Position numbers and translations under genes: made by a program. The notes below the pieces were generated by a model, which was not told the DNA's origin, searched no databases, and saw nothing but the letters and a program-made list of their open reading frames with translations. Positions 19,236 to 28,584 of a DNA stretch of 64,000 nucleotides are shown piece after piece. Source of the DNA: Streptomyces peucetius (GTDB taxonomy: Bacteria; Actinomycetota; Actinomycetes; Streptomycetales; Streptomycetaceae); the NCBI RefSeq assembly GCF_025854275.1, contig NZ_CP107567.1, positions 5,766,001 to 5,830,000 of the forward strand, written 5' to 3'. Position 1 is the stretch's first letter, and every line of letters begins with the position of its first letter.

Positions 19236-20860
19236 TGGGGTTCGCGCGAGCGTGTTCCGTGGCCCTGGTGGGCGTCGAGGGCGTGGTGGTCGAGGTGCAG
19301 GCCGACCTGGAGCCGGGGGTGGCCGCCTTCACGCTGGTGGGCCTGCCCGACAAGAGCCTGGTCGAGAGCCGCGACCGGGTCAGGGCGGCGGTGGTCAACT
19401 CGGGTTCCGAGTGGCCGCAGAAGAAGCTCACCGTGGGGCTCAGTCCGGCGTCCGTGCCGAAGGGGGGCAGCGGTTTCGATCTCGCTGTGGCATGTGCCGT
19501 CCTCGGGGCGGCCGAGCGGATCGACCCGCGGCAGATCGCCGACCTCGTGATGATCGGGGAGCTCGGGCTCGACGGCCGGGTCAGACCGGTGCGCGGGGTG
19601 CTCCCTGCGGTGCTCGCGGCGGCGGAAGCGGGGTACGAACACGTCGTCGTGCCCGAACGGACCGCGGGAGAGGCATCACTCGTACCGGGGATCTCCGTCC
19701 TCGGCGTGCGCAGCCTGCGCCAGCTGATCGCCGTGCTCGCGGACGAGCCGGTGCCCGACGAGGAAGCCGTCGAGGAAGGCAGACCCGACGCCATGCTGGC
19801 GGGCCTGCTGGTGCCGGGCGCCGGTGTCGGGACGGGACTGTCGGCAGCCCCGGGCGAAGGGCCGGACCTGGCCGATGTCGCGGGCCAGCACCGGGCGCGC
19901 ACCGGACTGGAGGTCGCGGCGGCCGGCGGCCACCATCTGATGCTCTCCGGCCCGCCCGGCGCCGGGAAGACCATGCTGGCCGAGCGGCTGCCCGGTGTGC
20001 TGCCGCCGCTGAGCCGCCGGGAATCACTCGAAGTGACGGCGGTGCACTCGGTGGCGGGCATCCTCCCGCCGGGAGAACCGCTGGTGCGGACCGCTCCGTA
20101 CTGCGCCCCGCACCACTCGGCGACGATGCAGTCGCTGGTGGGCGGGGGCAACGGCCTGCCGAAACCGGGTGCCGTCTCGCTCTCCCATCGGGGCGTGCTC
20201 TTCCTGGACGAGGCCCCCGAATTCTCCGGCAAGGCGCTGGACGCGCTGCGGCAGCCACTGGAGTCCGGCCATGTCGTCGTGGCGAGGAGCGGGGGAGTGG
20301 TGTGCCTGCCCGCGAAGTTCCTGATGATGCTGGCCGCCAACCCCTGCCCGTGCGGCCGGCACACCCTGCACGGCGCCGGCTGCGAATGCCCCGCCTCGGT
20401 CATCCGGCGGTACCAGGCCAGACTGTCGGGCCCGCTGCTGGACCGCGTCGACCTGCGGATCGAGGTCGAGCCGGTGAGCCGGTCCGACCTCCTCGGCCAG
20501 GGCGGCCGCGGCGAGTCCACGGCAGTGGTCGGCGACCGGGTCCGGGAGGCCAGGGCACGCGCCGCCGCCCGGCTGGACGGCACACCCTGGAGCGTCAACA
20601 GCGAGGTCCCCGGCCATGAACTGCGGACCCGCTGGACGGTCGCCGCCGGTGCCCTGGCGGCTGCCGAGCGGGACGTGGAGCGCGGTCTGCTCACGGCCCG
20701 CGGCCTCGACCGGGTGCTGAGAGTCGCCTGGACCGTCGCCGACCTCGCCGGCCGGGACCGGCCCGAGCCGTCCGACGTGGCCCTGGCGCTGGAGCTGCGG
20801 ACCGGCATCGCCAGAGGCGTACCGGCGGTCGCGGGTACGGGAGCGGGAGGCGGGTCGTGA
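19235..20860 (+). CDS. ComM-like Mg-chelatase-family AAA+ ATPase
   Basis: This 541-residue protein consists of an N-terminal ChlI domain (ARACSVALVGVEGVVVEVQ, LVGLPDKSLVESRDRVRAA), a central AAA+ module with Walker A GPPGAGKTML and Walker B LFLDEAPEF, a CPCG zinc-like motif (NPCPCGRHT) and a C-terminal Mg-chelatase lid domain. ComM is a branch-migration helicase that assists DNA integration in naturally transformable bacteria; its role in Streptomyces is unknown. The ATG at 19235 overlaps the yraN stop. The next gene, dprA, also overlaps. Confidence 0.93.
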   Translation: MGFARACSVALVGVEGVVVEVQADLEPGVAAFTLVGLPDKSLVESRDRVRAAVVNSGSEWPQKKLTVGLSPASVPKGGSGFDLAVACAVLGAAERIDPRQIADLVMIGELGLDGRVRPVRGVLPAVLAAAEAGYEHVVVPERTAGEASLVPGISVLGVRSLRQLIAVLADEPVPDEEAVEEGRPDAMLAGLLVPGAGVGTGLSAAPGEGPDLADVAGQHRARTGLEVAAAGGHHLMLSGPPGAGKTMLAERLPGVLPPLSRRESLEVTAVHSVAGILPPGEPLVRTAPYCAPHHSATMQSLVGGGNGLPKPGAVSLSHRGVLFLDEAPEFSGKALDALRQPLESGHVVVARSGGVVCLPAKFLMMLAANPCPCGRHTLHGAGCECPASVIRRYQARLSGPLLDRVDLRIEVEPVSRSDLLGQGGRGESTAVVGDRVREARARAAARLDGTPWSVNSEVPGHELRTRWTVAAGALAAAERDVERGLLTARGLDRVLRVAWTVADLAGRDRPEPSDVALALELRTGIARGVPAVAGTGAGGGS

Positions 20861-22041
20861 TGCCGCCGGCGGCACCGAACGGACCACCGGACGCACGGGA
20901 GCGGACGGCGCGCGCCGCCCTGACGCGCATCCTCGAGCCGGGTGACGAGCACGGCGGACGATGGCTGCGGGAGTTCGGGGCGGAGGACCTGCTGTGTCGG
21001 CTGACGTCGGAGGACTGCGCGGCCGGGGCACTGCCCGGCGTCACCGGGCGACGGGTCCGAGGACTGCGGGCGCGTGCCGTCGGGGTGGAACCGGAGCGGG
21101 ATCTGGACGCGGTCCGCGCGGCCGGCGGCCGGTTCGTCGTCCCGGGCGACGCGGAGTGGCCGAGCCAGCTCGACGATCTCCACGACGCCAGACCCGTCGG
21201 CCTGTGGGTGCGGGGCCGGCCCGACCTGAGGATGTGGGCGCTGCGCTCGGTCGCGGTGGTCGGGTCACGGGCGTGCACACCGTACGGGGCGCACATGGCG
21301 GCCTGTCTCGGCTCCGGCCTCGCGGAGCGCGGCTGGGTCGTGGTGTCGGGGGCGGCGTTCGGTGTGGACGGCTCCGCACACCGCGGCGCGCTGGCGGCGG
21401 GCGGAGCCACGGTCGCGGTCCTCGCCTGCGGTGTCGACGTCGTCTACCCCCGCGGACACGGCCAATTGATCGGACGCATCGTCGAACAAGGGCTCGTCAT
21501 CGGCGAGTTGCCGCCGGGCGACCACCCGACGCCCAGCAGGTTCGTCATGCGCAACCGCGTCATCGCCGCGTTGACCAGGGGCACCGTCGTCGTCGAGGCC
21601 GAGTACCGCAGCGGCTCCCTGGTCACCGCGCGCAGCGCCCAGCGGCTGGGCCGCTGCACGATGGGAGTGCCGGGCCCCGCGACCAGCGGTCTGTCGGCAG
21701 GCGTCCACGAACTGCTGCGCGGCGAGAGCATGCTGGTCACCGACGCGGCGGAAGTGATCGAACTCGTCGGCGACATGGGCGAGCTGGCCCCGCGGCGCAC
21801 CGGCCCGGTGGTGCCCAGGGACCTGCTGGACCCGGCCGGCAGACGGGTGCTCGAAGCCCTGCCGGCCGGCGGCGCACTCGCCGTCCGGGACGCCGCCCGC
21901 GGCGCGGGAACGACGGTGGACGAGGCCCTCGGCAAGCTGTACGAACTGCATTCACTCGGATTCGTGGAACGCGACGGTGAGGGATGGAGGTTGACGCGGC
22001 GACCCCGCATTGGTTCGAACGCACGGCGAGGCGGTGCTTGA
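20860..22041 (+). CDS. dprA: DNA-processing protein DprA
   Basis: This 393-residue DprA/Smf protein loads RecA on incoming single-stranded DNA in transformable species. The Rossmann-like core is visible in VAVVGSRACTPYGAHMA, GWVVVSGAAFGVDGSAHRGA and AVLACGVDVVYPRGH. A C-terminal winged-helix (DprA DML1-like) segment ends ELHSLGFVERDGEGWRL. ATG 20860 overlaps the comM stop (TGATG); a GTG three bases earlier is also in frame. Confidence 0.93.
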   Translation: MPPAAPNGPPDARERTARAALTRILEPGDEHGGRWLREFGAEDLLCRLTSEDCAAGALPGVTGRRVRGLRARAVGVEPERDLDAVRAAGGRFVVPGDAEWPSQLDDLHDARPVGLWVRGRPDLRMWALRSVAVVGSRACTPYGAHMAACLGSGLAERGWVVVSGAAFGVDGSAHRGALAAGGATVAVLACGVDVVYPRGHGQLIGRIVEQGLVIGELPPGDHPTPSRFVMRNRVIAALTRGTVVVEAEYRSGSLVTARSAQRLGRCTMGVPGPATSGLSAGVHELLRGESMLVTDAAEVIELVGDMGELAPRRTGPVVPRDLLDPAGRRVLEALPAGGALAVRDAARGAGTTVDEALGKLYELHSLGFVERDGEGWRLTRRPRIGSNARRGGA

Positions 22042-22292
22042 CCTGGAGCATTCGGGTGAAAAGGTGAAGCCGATGACCTCTGCAGGCCGGTCGGCGGGAC
22101 CTGAGGGGCCGGTGCGCTGGGCATCGGCCCCGGTTCGAAGGTGTGGACGAGAACGAATACCCGAGCAGGGTTCCAGTCGCCCCGCTTCACGCTCCTTGCC
22201 CACCGCGACCGTGTAGTCACGCTACGCTCACCGGGTTCCGGGCCCAGACGGCCCCTCCGCTCCCTTCACAGCAGAACGGCTCAAGGCAACGC

Positions 22293-23129
22293 ATGCCCCA
22301 GCACACCTCCGGGTCTGACCGCGCGGCAGCGCCACCCGCTGCCCGTGGCGCCGTACGGCCCGCCGCACCCTCGTCGCTCGAGGAGCTGTGGCGGTCGTAC
22401 AAGGCCACGGGTGACGACCGGCTGCGGGAACAGCTGATCCTGCACTACTCGCCGCTGGTCAAATACGTGGCAGGCCGGGTCAGTGTGGGCCTGCCGTCCA
22501 ACGTCGAGCAGGCGGACTTCGTCTCCTCCGGGGTCTTCGGGCTCATCGACGCGATCGAGAAGTTCGACATCGACCGGTCCATCAAGTTCGAGACGTACGC
22601 CATCACCCGCATCCGCGGTGCGATGATCGACGAACTGCGGGCCCTGGACTGGATCCCCCGGTCGGTGCGGCAGAAGGCGCGGGCCGTCGAGCGGGCGTAC
22701 GCGACGCTCGAGGCGCAGTTGCGGCGTACTCCTTCCGAGTGTGAGGTCGCGGCCGAGATGGGTGTCGCGGTCGAGGAACTGCACGCCGTTTTCAGTCAGT
22801 TGTCGCTGGCGAACGTCGTGGCCCTCGAGGAGCTGCTGCACGGCGGCGGTGAGGGCGGTGAACGCCTCAGCCTCATGGACACCCTCGAGGACACCGCCGC
22901 CGACAACCCGGTGGAGGTGGCCGAGGACCGCGAACTGCGCAGGCTCCTCGCCCGTGCCATCAACACCCTGCCCGACCGTGAGAAGACCGTCGTCACGCTC
23001 TACTACTACGAGGGCCTCACACTGGCCGAGATCGGGCATGTCCTCGGCGTCACGGAGAGCAGGGTCAGCCAGATCCACACCAAGTCGGTGCTGCAGTTGC
23101 GGGCGAAGCTGGCCGACGTGGGACGGTGA
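22293..23129 (+). CDS. whiG: Sporulation sigma factor WhiG
   Basis: This 278-residue FliA-type sigma factor commits aerial hyphae to sporulation. Region 2 ([38 protein letters not shown]), region 3 ([16 protein letters not shown]) and region 4 ([29 protein letters not shown]) are all intact. The start [11 protein letters not shown] at 22293 matches S. coelicolor WhiG; the frame upstream to 22143 is judged non-coding. Known WhiG targets include whiH and whiI. The 251-bp gap after dprA (22042-22292) contains no gene; a short GTAG...CTAC inverted repeat at 22213-22225 lies in the likely promoter region. Confidence 0.96.
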   Translation: MPQHTSGSDRAAAPPAARGAVRPAAPSSLEELWRSYKATGDDRLREQLILHYSPLVKYVAGRVSVGLPSNVEQADFVSSGVFGLIDAIEKFDIDRSIKFETYAITRIRGAMIDELRALDWIPRSVRQKARAVERAYATLEAQLRRTPSECEVAAEMGVAVEELHAVFSQLSLANVVALEELLHGGGEGGERLSLMDTLEDTAADNPVEVAEDRELRRLLARAINTLPDREKTVVTLYYYEGLTLAEIGHVLGVTESRVSQIHTKSVLQLRAKLADVGR

Positions 23130-23167
23130 CTCTGGGATCGCCGGGGCGGCATCCGTAGAGTGGGGGC

Positions 23168-23758
23168 GTGCCAAGGATTCGAGCGGCCTCCGTGGCCGAG
23201 CACCGGACGATGCAGCGAAGCGCCTTGCTGGACGCCGCGCGCTCCCTCCTGTCCGAAGGCGGTACGGAGGCGCTGACCTTCCCCGCCCTCGCGGAGCGCA
23301 CCGGCCTGGCGAGGTCCTCCGTCTACGAGTACTTCCGCTCGCGCGCCGCGGTCGTGGAGGAGCTCTGCGCGGTGGACTTTCCTGTCTGGGCGGCCGAGGT
23401 CGAGGCCGCCATGGGGCGGGCCGGGACGCCGGAGGGCAAGGTCGAGGCGTTTGTGCGCAGCCAGCTCGAGCTGGTCGGGGACCGGCGGCACCGGGCCGTC
23501 GTCGCGATCTCGGCGAGCGAACTGGACGCGGGGGCCCGCGAGAAGATCCGGGCCGCGCACGGTGGGCTGATCGCGATGATCGTCGAGGCGCTCGGCGACC
23601 TCGGCCAGGACCGGCCACGGCTGACCGCGATGCTGCTGCAGGGTGTCGTGGACGCCGCGGTACGCCGCATCGAGCTCGGCGCGGCCGAGGAGCCCGACGC
23701 CATCGCGGAAGCGGCCGTCGCCATGGTGCTGGGGGGCGTGCGGGGCGTACGCGACTGA
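23168..23758 (+). CDS. TetR family transcriptional regulator
   Basis: This is a 196-residue protein. An N-terminal TetR helix-turn-helix (LLDAARSLLSEGGTEALTFP, ERTGLARSSVYEYFRSR) is followed by an all-helical ligand domain. GTG 23168 begins 38 nt after whiG. The ligand and target are unknown; the convergent M23 peptidase gene is a possible but unproven target. A long reverse frame crosses this gene, but the TetR signature shows that this strand is the real one. Confidence 0.88.
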   Translation: MPRIRAASVAEHRTMQRSALLDAARSLLSEGGTEALTFPALAERTGLARSSVYEYFRSRAAVVEELCAVDFPVWAAEVEAAMGRAGTPEGKVEAFVRSQLELVGDRRHRAVVAISASELDAGAREKIRAAHGGLIAMIVEALGDLGQDRPRLTAMLLQGVVDAAVRRIELGAAEEPDAIAEAAVAMVLGGVRGVRD

Positions 23759-23759
23759 C

Positions 23760-24872
23760 CGGGCGGGGCCGGACGCCGACGCCGGCCAGGCCCGATCGCC
23801 GCAGGGCGCGATGTGCCGCCAGGCAGGCGAGCAGCAGCAGTCCGGCGTGCAGGGTCCGTGCGGTCCCTGCGACCCCCGCGGCTCCTGCGACCCCCGCGGC
23901 TCCTGCGACCCCCGCGGCTCCTGCGGTACCCGCCGTCCCTCCGATGCCCGCGGTTCCTGCCGTGCCCGCCGTCCCTCTGGTACCCGCCGTCCCTCCGGTG
24001 CCTGCCGTTCCCGCGGTTCCCGCGGTTCCCGCGGTTCCCGCGGTTCCCGCGGTTCCCGCGGTTCCCGCGGTTCCCGCGGTTCCCGCGGTTCCCGCGGTTC
24101 CCGCGGTTCCCGCGGCAGCCGCCGGGCCGGTGCCCGGCCCTGGCTCTCCCCCCGGCTCCATACCCGACCCCGACCCAAGCCTCGGCTCCGTGGCGGCAGC
24201 CGGCATCGGCGCCGGCCCGGTGGCGGCAGCCGTCGGGCGGGCGTGGGCAGTGGGACGCGTCGACGGGGCCGGTACGCCGAAGACCGGCAGTAGCCGGGAG
24301 GGCGGGCGGCGCAGCATCCACGGTGGCAGCAGCGACAGCGGGTCCAGGTACACGGTGCCGCGCCGCAGCCCCCAGTGCAGACAGGCCCCGCAGTGCGAGG
24401 CCCCCGGCTCGACAACGCCGACCGTCTCGCCGGCGCGCACCTCGGCGCCCTCCTCGACGAGGGCGCGGACGGGTTCGTAGGTCGTGCGCATCGGCGGGTC
24501 ACCCGTACCGGTGAGGCTGATCGACACCACACCCCGGCCCGCGACGGACCCGGCGAAGGACACGGTGCCCGGCGCCGCCGCGCGCACGGGTGTGCCGGCC
24601 ACCGCGGCCAGGTCCACGCCCCGGTGCCCCGGTCCGTACGGAGAGCTGGGCGGCTCCCACCCGCGTACCACCACGGGCCGCGGCGGTCCGACGGGCCAGC
24701 TCCGGGCCCCACCGTCGTCGGGCGGCGGGCCGGCCGCGGCCGCCCCCACGGGCAGCGCGGGCAGCGCGGGCAGCGCGGGCGGTGAGGGCGGTGCGGACAG
24801 AAGCAGCACCCCGAGCACCGTCCAGCAGGCCGTGGCAACGGCTGCCGCAGCCGTGAAAAACGTACGGTTCAT
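23760..24872 (-). CDS. Secreted M23-family peptidase with tandem-repeat tail, 3' end unresolved
   Basis: The start is at 24872 ([20 protein letters not shown]), giving a signal peptide. Then comes a LytM/M23 domain containing [20 protein letters not shown] and [20 protein letters not shown], with zinc-ligand candidates in GHRGVDL and HWG. Such proteins cleave peptidoglycan cross-bridges outside the cell. After about residue 200 the sequence becomes an Ala-Gly-Thr repeat, then a hydrophobic stretch ([19 protein letters not shown]) with a basic tail near 23800. No stop occurs in this frame until 22281, after crossing TetR and all of whiG antisense. I therefore give the credible part only; the true C-terminus cannot be read. 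Confidence 0.6.
23859..24114. repeat. 9-bp-period tandem repeat in the M23 peptidase gene
   Basis: Twelve perfect tandem copies of GTTCCCGCG (24007-24114) are preceded by degenerate 9- and 18-bp units from about 23859. All units are multiples of 9 bp, so length changes keep the reading frame. On the minus strand they encode an Ala-Gly-Thr tract. Such repeats are prone to slippage and copy-number variation. Confidence 0.85.
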
Positions 24873-24924
24873 GGACGCAACCGTCCCGCGGACGACGCTC
24901 CGCCCGCTGATCATGGTCCGGTTC

Positions 24925-24951
24925 TGTGGACAACGCCCCCGTTGTGGACAG
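24925..24951 (-). promoter_or_regulatory. Second pair of DnaA boxes, upstream of rpsB
   Basis: On the minus strand TTGTCCACA (24925-24933) and CTGTCCACA (24943-24951) form a pair with 18-bp pitch, the same spacing as the pair at 18780. They lie between the M23 peptidase start and rpsB, about 30 bp before the TACACT -10-like element (24981-24986) that probably drives rpsB. Confidence 0.6.
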
Positions 24952-25130
24952 CGCCGTCACCCGGTGCGTCAGCGGTCCCGTACACTTCTTCTGGCGATCC
25001 GGGTCACCGGGTCGACTTCGCACGCCCCGCCACCACACCCTCAACGGTCGGTGGCCGCGCCCCTCGGTCCCTTGCGGCACGGCGCGTCGGGGCGTCAGGA
25101 CACAACCGAGAAAAACAAGGAGATACGGCC

Positions 25131-26033
25131 ATGGCCGTCGTCACGATGCGGGAGCTGCTGGAGAGCGGCGTCCACTTCGGTCACCAGACCCGTCGTTGGA
25201 ACCCGAAGATGAAGCGCTTCATCTTCACGGAGCGCAACGGCATCTACATCATCGACCTGCTCCAGTCGCTGTCGTACATCGACCGCGCCTACGAGTTCGT
25301 CAAGGAGACCGTCGCGCACGGCGGCTCCATCATGTTCGTCGGCACCAAGAAGCAGGCCCAGGAGGCCATCGCCGAGCAGGCGACGCGCGTCGGGATGCCG
25401 TACGTCAACCAGCGTTGGCTGGGCGGCATGCTCACCAACTTCTCCACCGTCTACAAGCGTCTGCAGCGCCTCAAGGAGCTCGAGCAGATCGACTTCGAGG
25501 ACGTGGCCGCCTCTGGCCTCACCAAGAAGGAGCTCCTGGTCCTCTCGCGTGAGAAGGCCAAGCTGGAGAAGACCCTCGGTGGTATCCGCGAGATGCAGAA
25601 GGTGCCGAGCGCCGTCTGGATCGTCGACACCAAGAAGGAGCACATCGCCGTCGGTGAGGCGCGCAAGCTCCACATCCCGGTCGTCGCGATCCTCGACACC
25701 AACTGCGACCCGGACGAGGTCGACTACAAGATCCCGGGCAACGACGACGCGATCCGCTCCGTAACCCTGCTCACCCGCGTGATCGCCGACGCCGTCGCCG
25801 AGGGCCTCATCGCCCGCTCCGGCGTCGCCACCGGTGACTCCAAGCCGGGCGAGAAGGCCGCCGGTGAGCCGCTCGCCGAGTGGGAGCGTGACCTCCTCGA
25901 GGGCGAGAAGAAGGCGGACGGCGACGAGGCCGCCAAGCCCGCCGAGGCTCCCGCCGCCGAGGCCGCTGAGGCACCGGCCGCCGAGGCGCCCGCCGCCGAG
26001 GCCGAGAAGCCGGCGGACGCCGAGCAGGCCTGA
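25131..26033 (+). CDS. rpsB: 30S ribosomal protein S2
   Basis: This is a 300-residue S2 protein: [40 protein letters not shown] and the [13 protein letters not shown] motif. A C-terminal Ala/Glu/Pro-rich extension (from about residue 255) is typical of actinobacteria. ATG 25131 has AAGGAG at 25117-25122. A leader of about 140 nt lies between the -10-like element TACACT (24981-24986) and the start. It is the first gene of rpsB-tsf. Confidence 0.96.
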   Translation: MAVVTMRELLESGVHFGHQTRRWNPKMKRFIFTERNGIYIIDLLQSLSYIDRAYEFVKETVAHGGSIMFVGTKKQAQEAIAEQATRVGMPYVNQRWLGGMLTNFSTVYKRLQRLKELEQIDFEDVAASGLTKKELLVLSREKAKLEKTLGGIREMQKVPSAVWIVDTKKEHIAVGEARKLHIPVVAILDTNCDPDEVDYKIPGNDDAIRSVTLLTRVIADAVAEGLIARSGVATGDSKPGEKAAGEPLAEWERDLLEGEKKADGDEAAKPAEAPAAEAAEAPAAEAPAAEAEKPADAEQA

Positions 26034-26055
26034 CCCTCACGGTTCGGTTGCTGAC

Positions 26056-26089
26056 GGCGGGGGCGGTGCCACCAGGCACCGGCCCCGCC
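26056..26089 (+). terminator. Attenuator hairpin between rpsB and tsf
   Basis: Arms 26056-26070 and 26075-26089 pair over 15 bp with one mismatch and a 4-nt loop; no T-tract follows. In Streptomyces rpsB-tsf transcripts an attenuator in this gap has been described, and this structure matches the expected place. Confidence 0.65.
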
Positions 26090-26138
26090 GCTCACCCGTA
26101 GATCTTCGACTTTCGACTTCTCAGAGAGATTCAAGGAC

Positions 26139-26975
26139 ATGGCGAACTACACCGCCGCTGACGTGAAGAAGCTCCGCGAGCTGACCGGCGCCGGCATGAT
26201 GGACTGCAAGAAGGCGCTCGACGAGGCCGACGGCAACGTCGACAAGGCCGTCGAGGCCCTGCGCATCAAGGGCCAGAAGGGCGTCGCCAAACGCGAGGGC
26301 CGCTCCGCCGAGAACGGCGCCGTCGTCTCCCTGATCGCCGACGACAACACCTCCGGTGTGCTCGTCGAGCTGAAGTGCGAGACGGACTTCGTCGCCAAGG
26401 GCGACAAGTTCCAGGCCGTCGCCGGTGCGCTCGCCGAGCACGTCGCCAAGACCTCCCCGGCCGACCTCGAGGCGCTGCTCGCCTCCGAGATCGAGGCCGG
26501 CAAGACCGTCCAGGCGTACGTCGACGAGGCCAACGCCAACCTCGGCGAGAAGATCGTCCTGGACCGCTTCGCGCAGTTCTCCGGCGCCTACGTCGCCGCC
26601 TACATGCACCGCACCATGCCCGACCTGCCCCCGCAGATCGGTGTCCTGGTCGAGCTGGACAAGGCCGACGCGGACCTCGCCAAGGGCATCGCGCAGCACA
26701 TCGCCGCCTTCGCGCCGAAGTACCTCTCCCGTGAGGACGTTCCGGCCGAGGTCGTCGAGTCCGAGCGCCGCGTCGCCGAGGAGACCACGCGCGCCGAGGG
26801 CAAGCCCGAGGCCGCGCTCCCGAAGATCGTAGAGGGTCGCGTCAACGGCTTCTTCAAGGAGGCCACCCTCCTCGGCCAGCCGTACGCTCTGGACAACAAG
26901 AAGACCGTTCAGCAGATCCTGGACGAGGCCGGCGTCACCCTGAAGCGCTTCAGCCGCATCAAGGTCGGCATCTGA
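26139..26975 (+). CDS. tsf: Elongation factor Ts
   Basis: This 278-residue nucleotide-exchange factor for EF-Tu has the N-terminal UBA-like domain ([21 protein letters not shown]) and the core with the [10 protein letters not shown] motif. It begins 105 nt after rpsB, separated by an attenuator hairpin. Transcription is presumably mostly from the rpsB promoter. Confidence 0.96.
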   Translation: MANYTAADVKKLRELTGAGMMDCKKALDEADGNVDKAVEALRIKGQKGVAKREGRSAENGAVVSLIADDNTSGVLVELKCETDFVAKGDKFQAVAGALAEHVAKTSPADLEALLASEIEAGKTVQAYVDEANANLGEKIVLDRFAQFSGAYVAAYMHRTMPDLPPQIGVLVELDKADADLAKGIAQHIAAFAPKYLSREDVPAEVVESERRVAEETTRAEGKPEAALPKIVEGRVNGFFKEATLLGQPYALDNKKTVQQILDEAGVTLKRFSRIKVGI

Positions 26976-27056
26976 GTCCGTACACGACGGACCACCGGAC
27001 CCCGGTAGGGTCTGAAGCAGTCGTCGGCGTACGCGCCCGACGATCGCAGATCTGAC

Positions 27057-27111
27057 GAGGAGGCCATTGCCGTACGGGAAACCGCAAGGACCCACTGGCA
27101 ATGGCCTTCTT
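27057..27111 (+). promoter_or_regulatory. Stem-loop in the tsf-pyrH intergenic region
   Basis: Arms 27057-27071 and 27097-27111 form a 15-bp stem (two G-U pairs; the 11-bp core AGGCCATTGCC is perfect) around a 25-nt loop, with pyrimidine-rich sequence at and after its 3' side. It ends 12 nt before the GAGGAG ribosome-binding site of pyrH. It may be a tsf terminator or a leader that controls pyrH. Confidence 0.55.
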
Positions 27112-27134
27112 CGTATGTGCACGAGGAGATCTCC

Positions 27135-27899
27135 ATGAATCAGGGCGCCGCACAGAGCGACGACAACCACGGCAAAAAGTACGGACGCTTCATGCTGAAG
27201 CTGTCCGGCGAGGCGTTCGCCGGTGGCGGAGGCCTGGGCGTCGACCCCGACGTCGTACACGCCATCGCCCGCGAGATCGCCGCGGTCGTACGCGACGGGG
27301 CGGAGATCGCGGTCGTCATCGGCGGAGGCAACTTCTTCCGCGGGGCCGAGCTGCAGCAGCGTGGCATGGACCGGGCCCGCTCCGACTACATGGGCATGCT
27401 CGGCACGGTCATGAACTGCCTCGCCCTCCAGGACTTCCTGGAGAAGGAAGGCATCGACTCCCGCGTCCAGACCGCCATCACCATGGGCCAGGTCGCGGAG
27501 CCGTACATCCCGCTCCGTGCCGTGCGCCACCTGGAGAAGGGCCGTGTGGTCATCTTCGGCGCCGGTATGGGCATGCCGTACTTCTCCACCGACACCACCG
27601 CCGCGCAGCGGGCCCTGGAGATCGACGCAGAGGCCCTGCTCATGGGCAAGAACGGTGTGGACGGGGTCTACGACTCCGACCCCAAGACCAACGCGGACGC
27701 GGTGAAGTTCGACGCGCTGGAGTACGGCGAGGTGCTGTCGCGCAACCTCAAGGTCGCCGACGCCACCGCGATCACCCTCTGCCGTGACAACGCCCTGCCG
27801 ATCCTCGTCTTCGAACTCCTCACCGAAGGCAATATCGCTCGGGCCGTCAAGGGTGAGAAGATCGGCACGCTCGTGAGCGACCGGGACACCCGAGCCTGA
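27135..27899 (+). CDS. pyrH: Uridylate kinase
   Basis: This 254-residue UMP kinase of the amino-acid-kinase fold phosphorylates UMP to UDP. Motifs [26 protein letters not shown] and [15 protein letters not shown] are typical. ATG 27135 has GAGGAG at about 27123; a frame from 27117 adds six residues. Clustering with tsf and frr is conserved in bacteria. Confidence 0.96.
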   Translation: MNQGAAQSDDNHGKKYGRFMLKLSGEAFAGGGGLGVDPDVVHAIAREIAAVVRDGAEIAVVIGGGNFFRGAELQQRGMDRARSDYMGMLGTVMNCLALQDFLEKEGIDSRVQTAITMGQVAEPYIPLRAVRHLEKGRVVIFGAGMGMPYFSTDTTAAQRALEIDAEALLMGKNGVDGVYDSDPKTNADAVKFDALEYGEVLSRNLKVADATAITLCRDNALPILVFELLTEGNIARAVKGEKIGTLVSDRDTRA

Positions 27900-28026
27900 T
27901 CCGGGGCGTCCCAAGAGGGATGGACAAAGTCCTGCCGGTCGGACACCGTGCAGGCAACACGCGACGCAGGTTCCGCCGGCCCAGTGGTACGAGCCGGGCC
28001 AACCTCAAGACACGCAGGAGCAAGTG

Positions 28027-28584
28027 GTGATCGAAGAGACCCTCCTCGAGGCCGAGGAGAAGATGGAGAAGGCCGTCCTGGTCGCCAAGGATGACTTCGC
28101 CGCGATCCGCACCGGACGTGCGCACCCGGCGATGTTCAACAAGATCGTGGCGGACTACTACGGTGCCCTGACCCCGATCAACCAGCTGGCCTCGTTCTCC
28201 GTTCCCGAGCCGCGGATGGCCGTCGTCACGCCGTTCGACAAGACCGCGCTGCGCAACATCGAGCAGGCGATCCGCGACTCCGACCTCGGCGTCAACCCGA
28301 GCAACGACGGCAACATCATCCGCGTGGTGTTCCCGGAGCTGACCCAGGACCGCCGCAAGGAGTACATCAAGGTCGCGAAGACCAAGGCCGAGGACGCCAA
28401 GATCTCGATCCGCTCCGTGCGCCGCAAGGCCAAGGAGACCATCGACAAGCTGATCAAGGACGGCGAGGTCGGCGAGGACGAGGGCCGCCGCGCGGAGAAG
28501 GAGCTCGACGACACCACCGCGAAGTACGTGGCGCAGGTGGACGAGCTGCTCAAGCACAAGGAAGCCGAGCTGCTCGAGGTCTGA
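28027..28584 (+). CDS. frr: Ribosome recycling factor
   Basis: This 185-residue factor splits post-termination ribosomes with EF-G. The sequence [20 protein letters not shown] and [20 protein letters not shown] matches Streptomyces Frr throughout. Two consecutive GTG codons (28024, 28027) could start it; 28027 matches the family, with AGGAG upstream. It ends in a TGATG overlap with cdsA. Confidence 0.96.
   Translation: MIEETLLEAEEKMEKAVLVAKDDFAAIRTGRAHPAMFNKIVADYYGALTPINQLASFSVPEPRMAVVTPFDKTALRNIEQAIRDSDLGVNPSNDGNIIRVVFPELTQDRRKEYIKVAKTKAEDAKISIRSVRRKAKETIDKLIKDGEVGEDEGRRAEKELDDTTAKYVAQVDELLKHKEAELLEV

Noticed and set aside
22011..22025. tRNA T-loop-like GGTTCGAAC at the end of dprA
   Set aside because: No matching acceptor or anticodon arms; it lies in the dprA coding region.
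22196..22228. TTGCCC ... TACGCT as a whiG promoter
   Set aside because: The spacer would be 21 bp, too long for a standard promoter.
22281..23758. Minus-strand continuation of the M23 peptidase frame across TetR and whiG
   Set aside because: The plus-strand TetR and WhiG proteins have full family motifs; the antisense translation here is Arg/Pro-rich and shows no domain. Only the part above 23760 is annotated.
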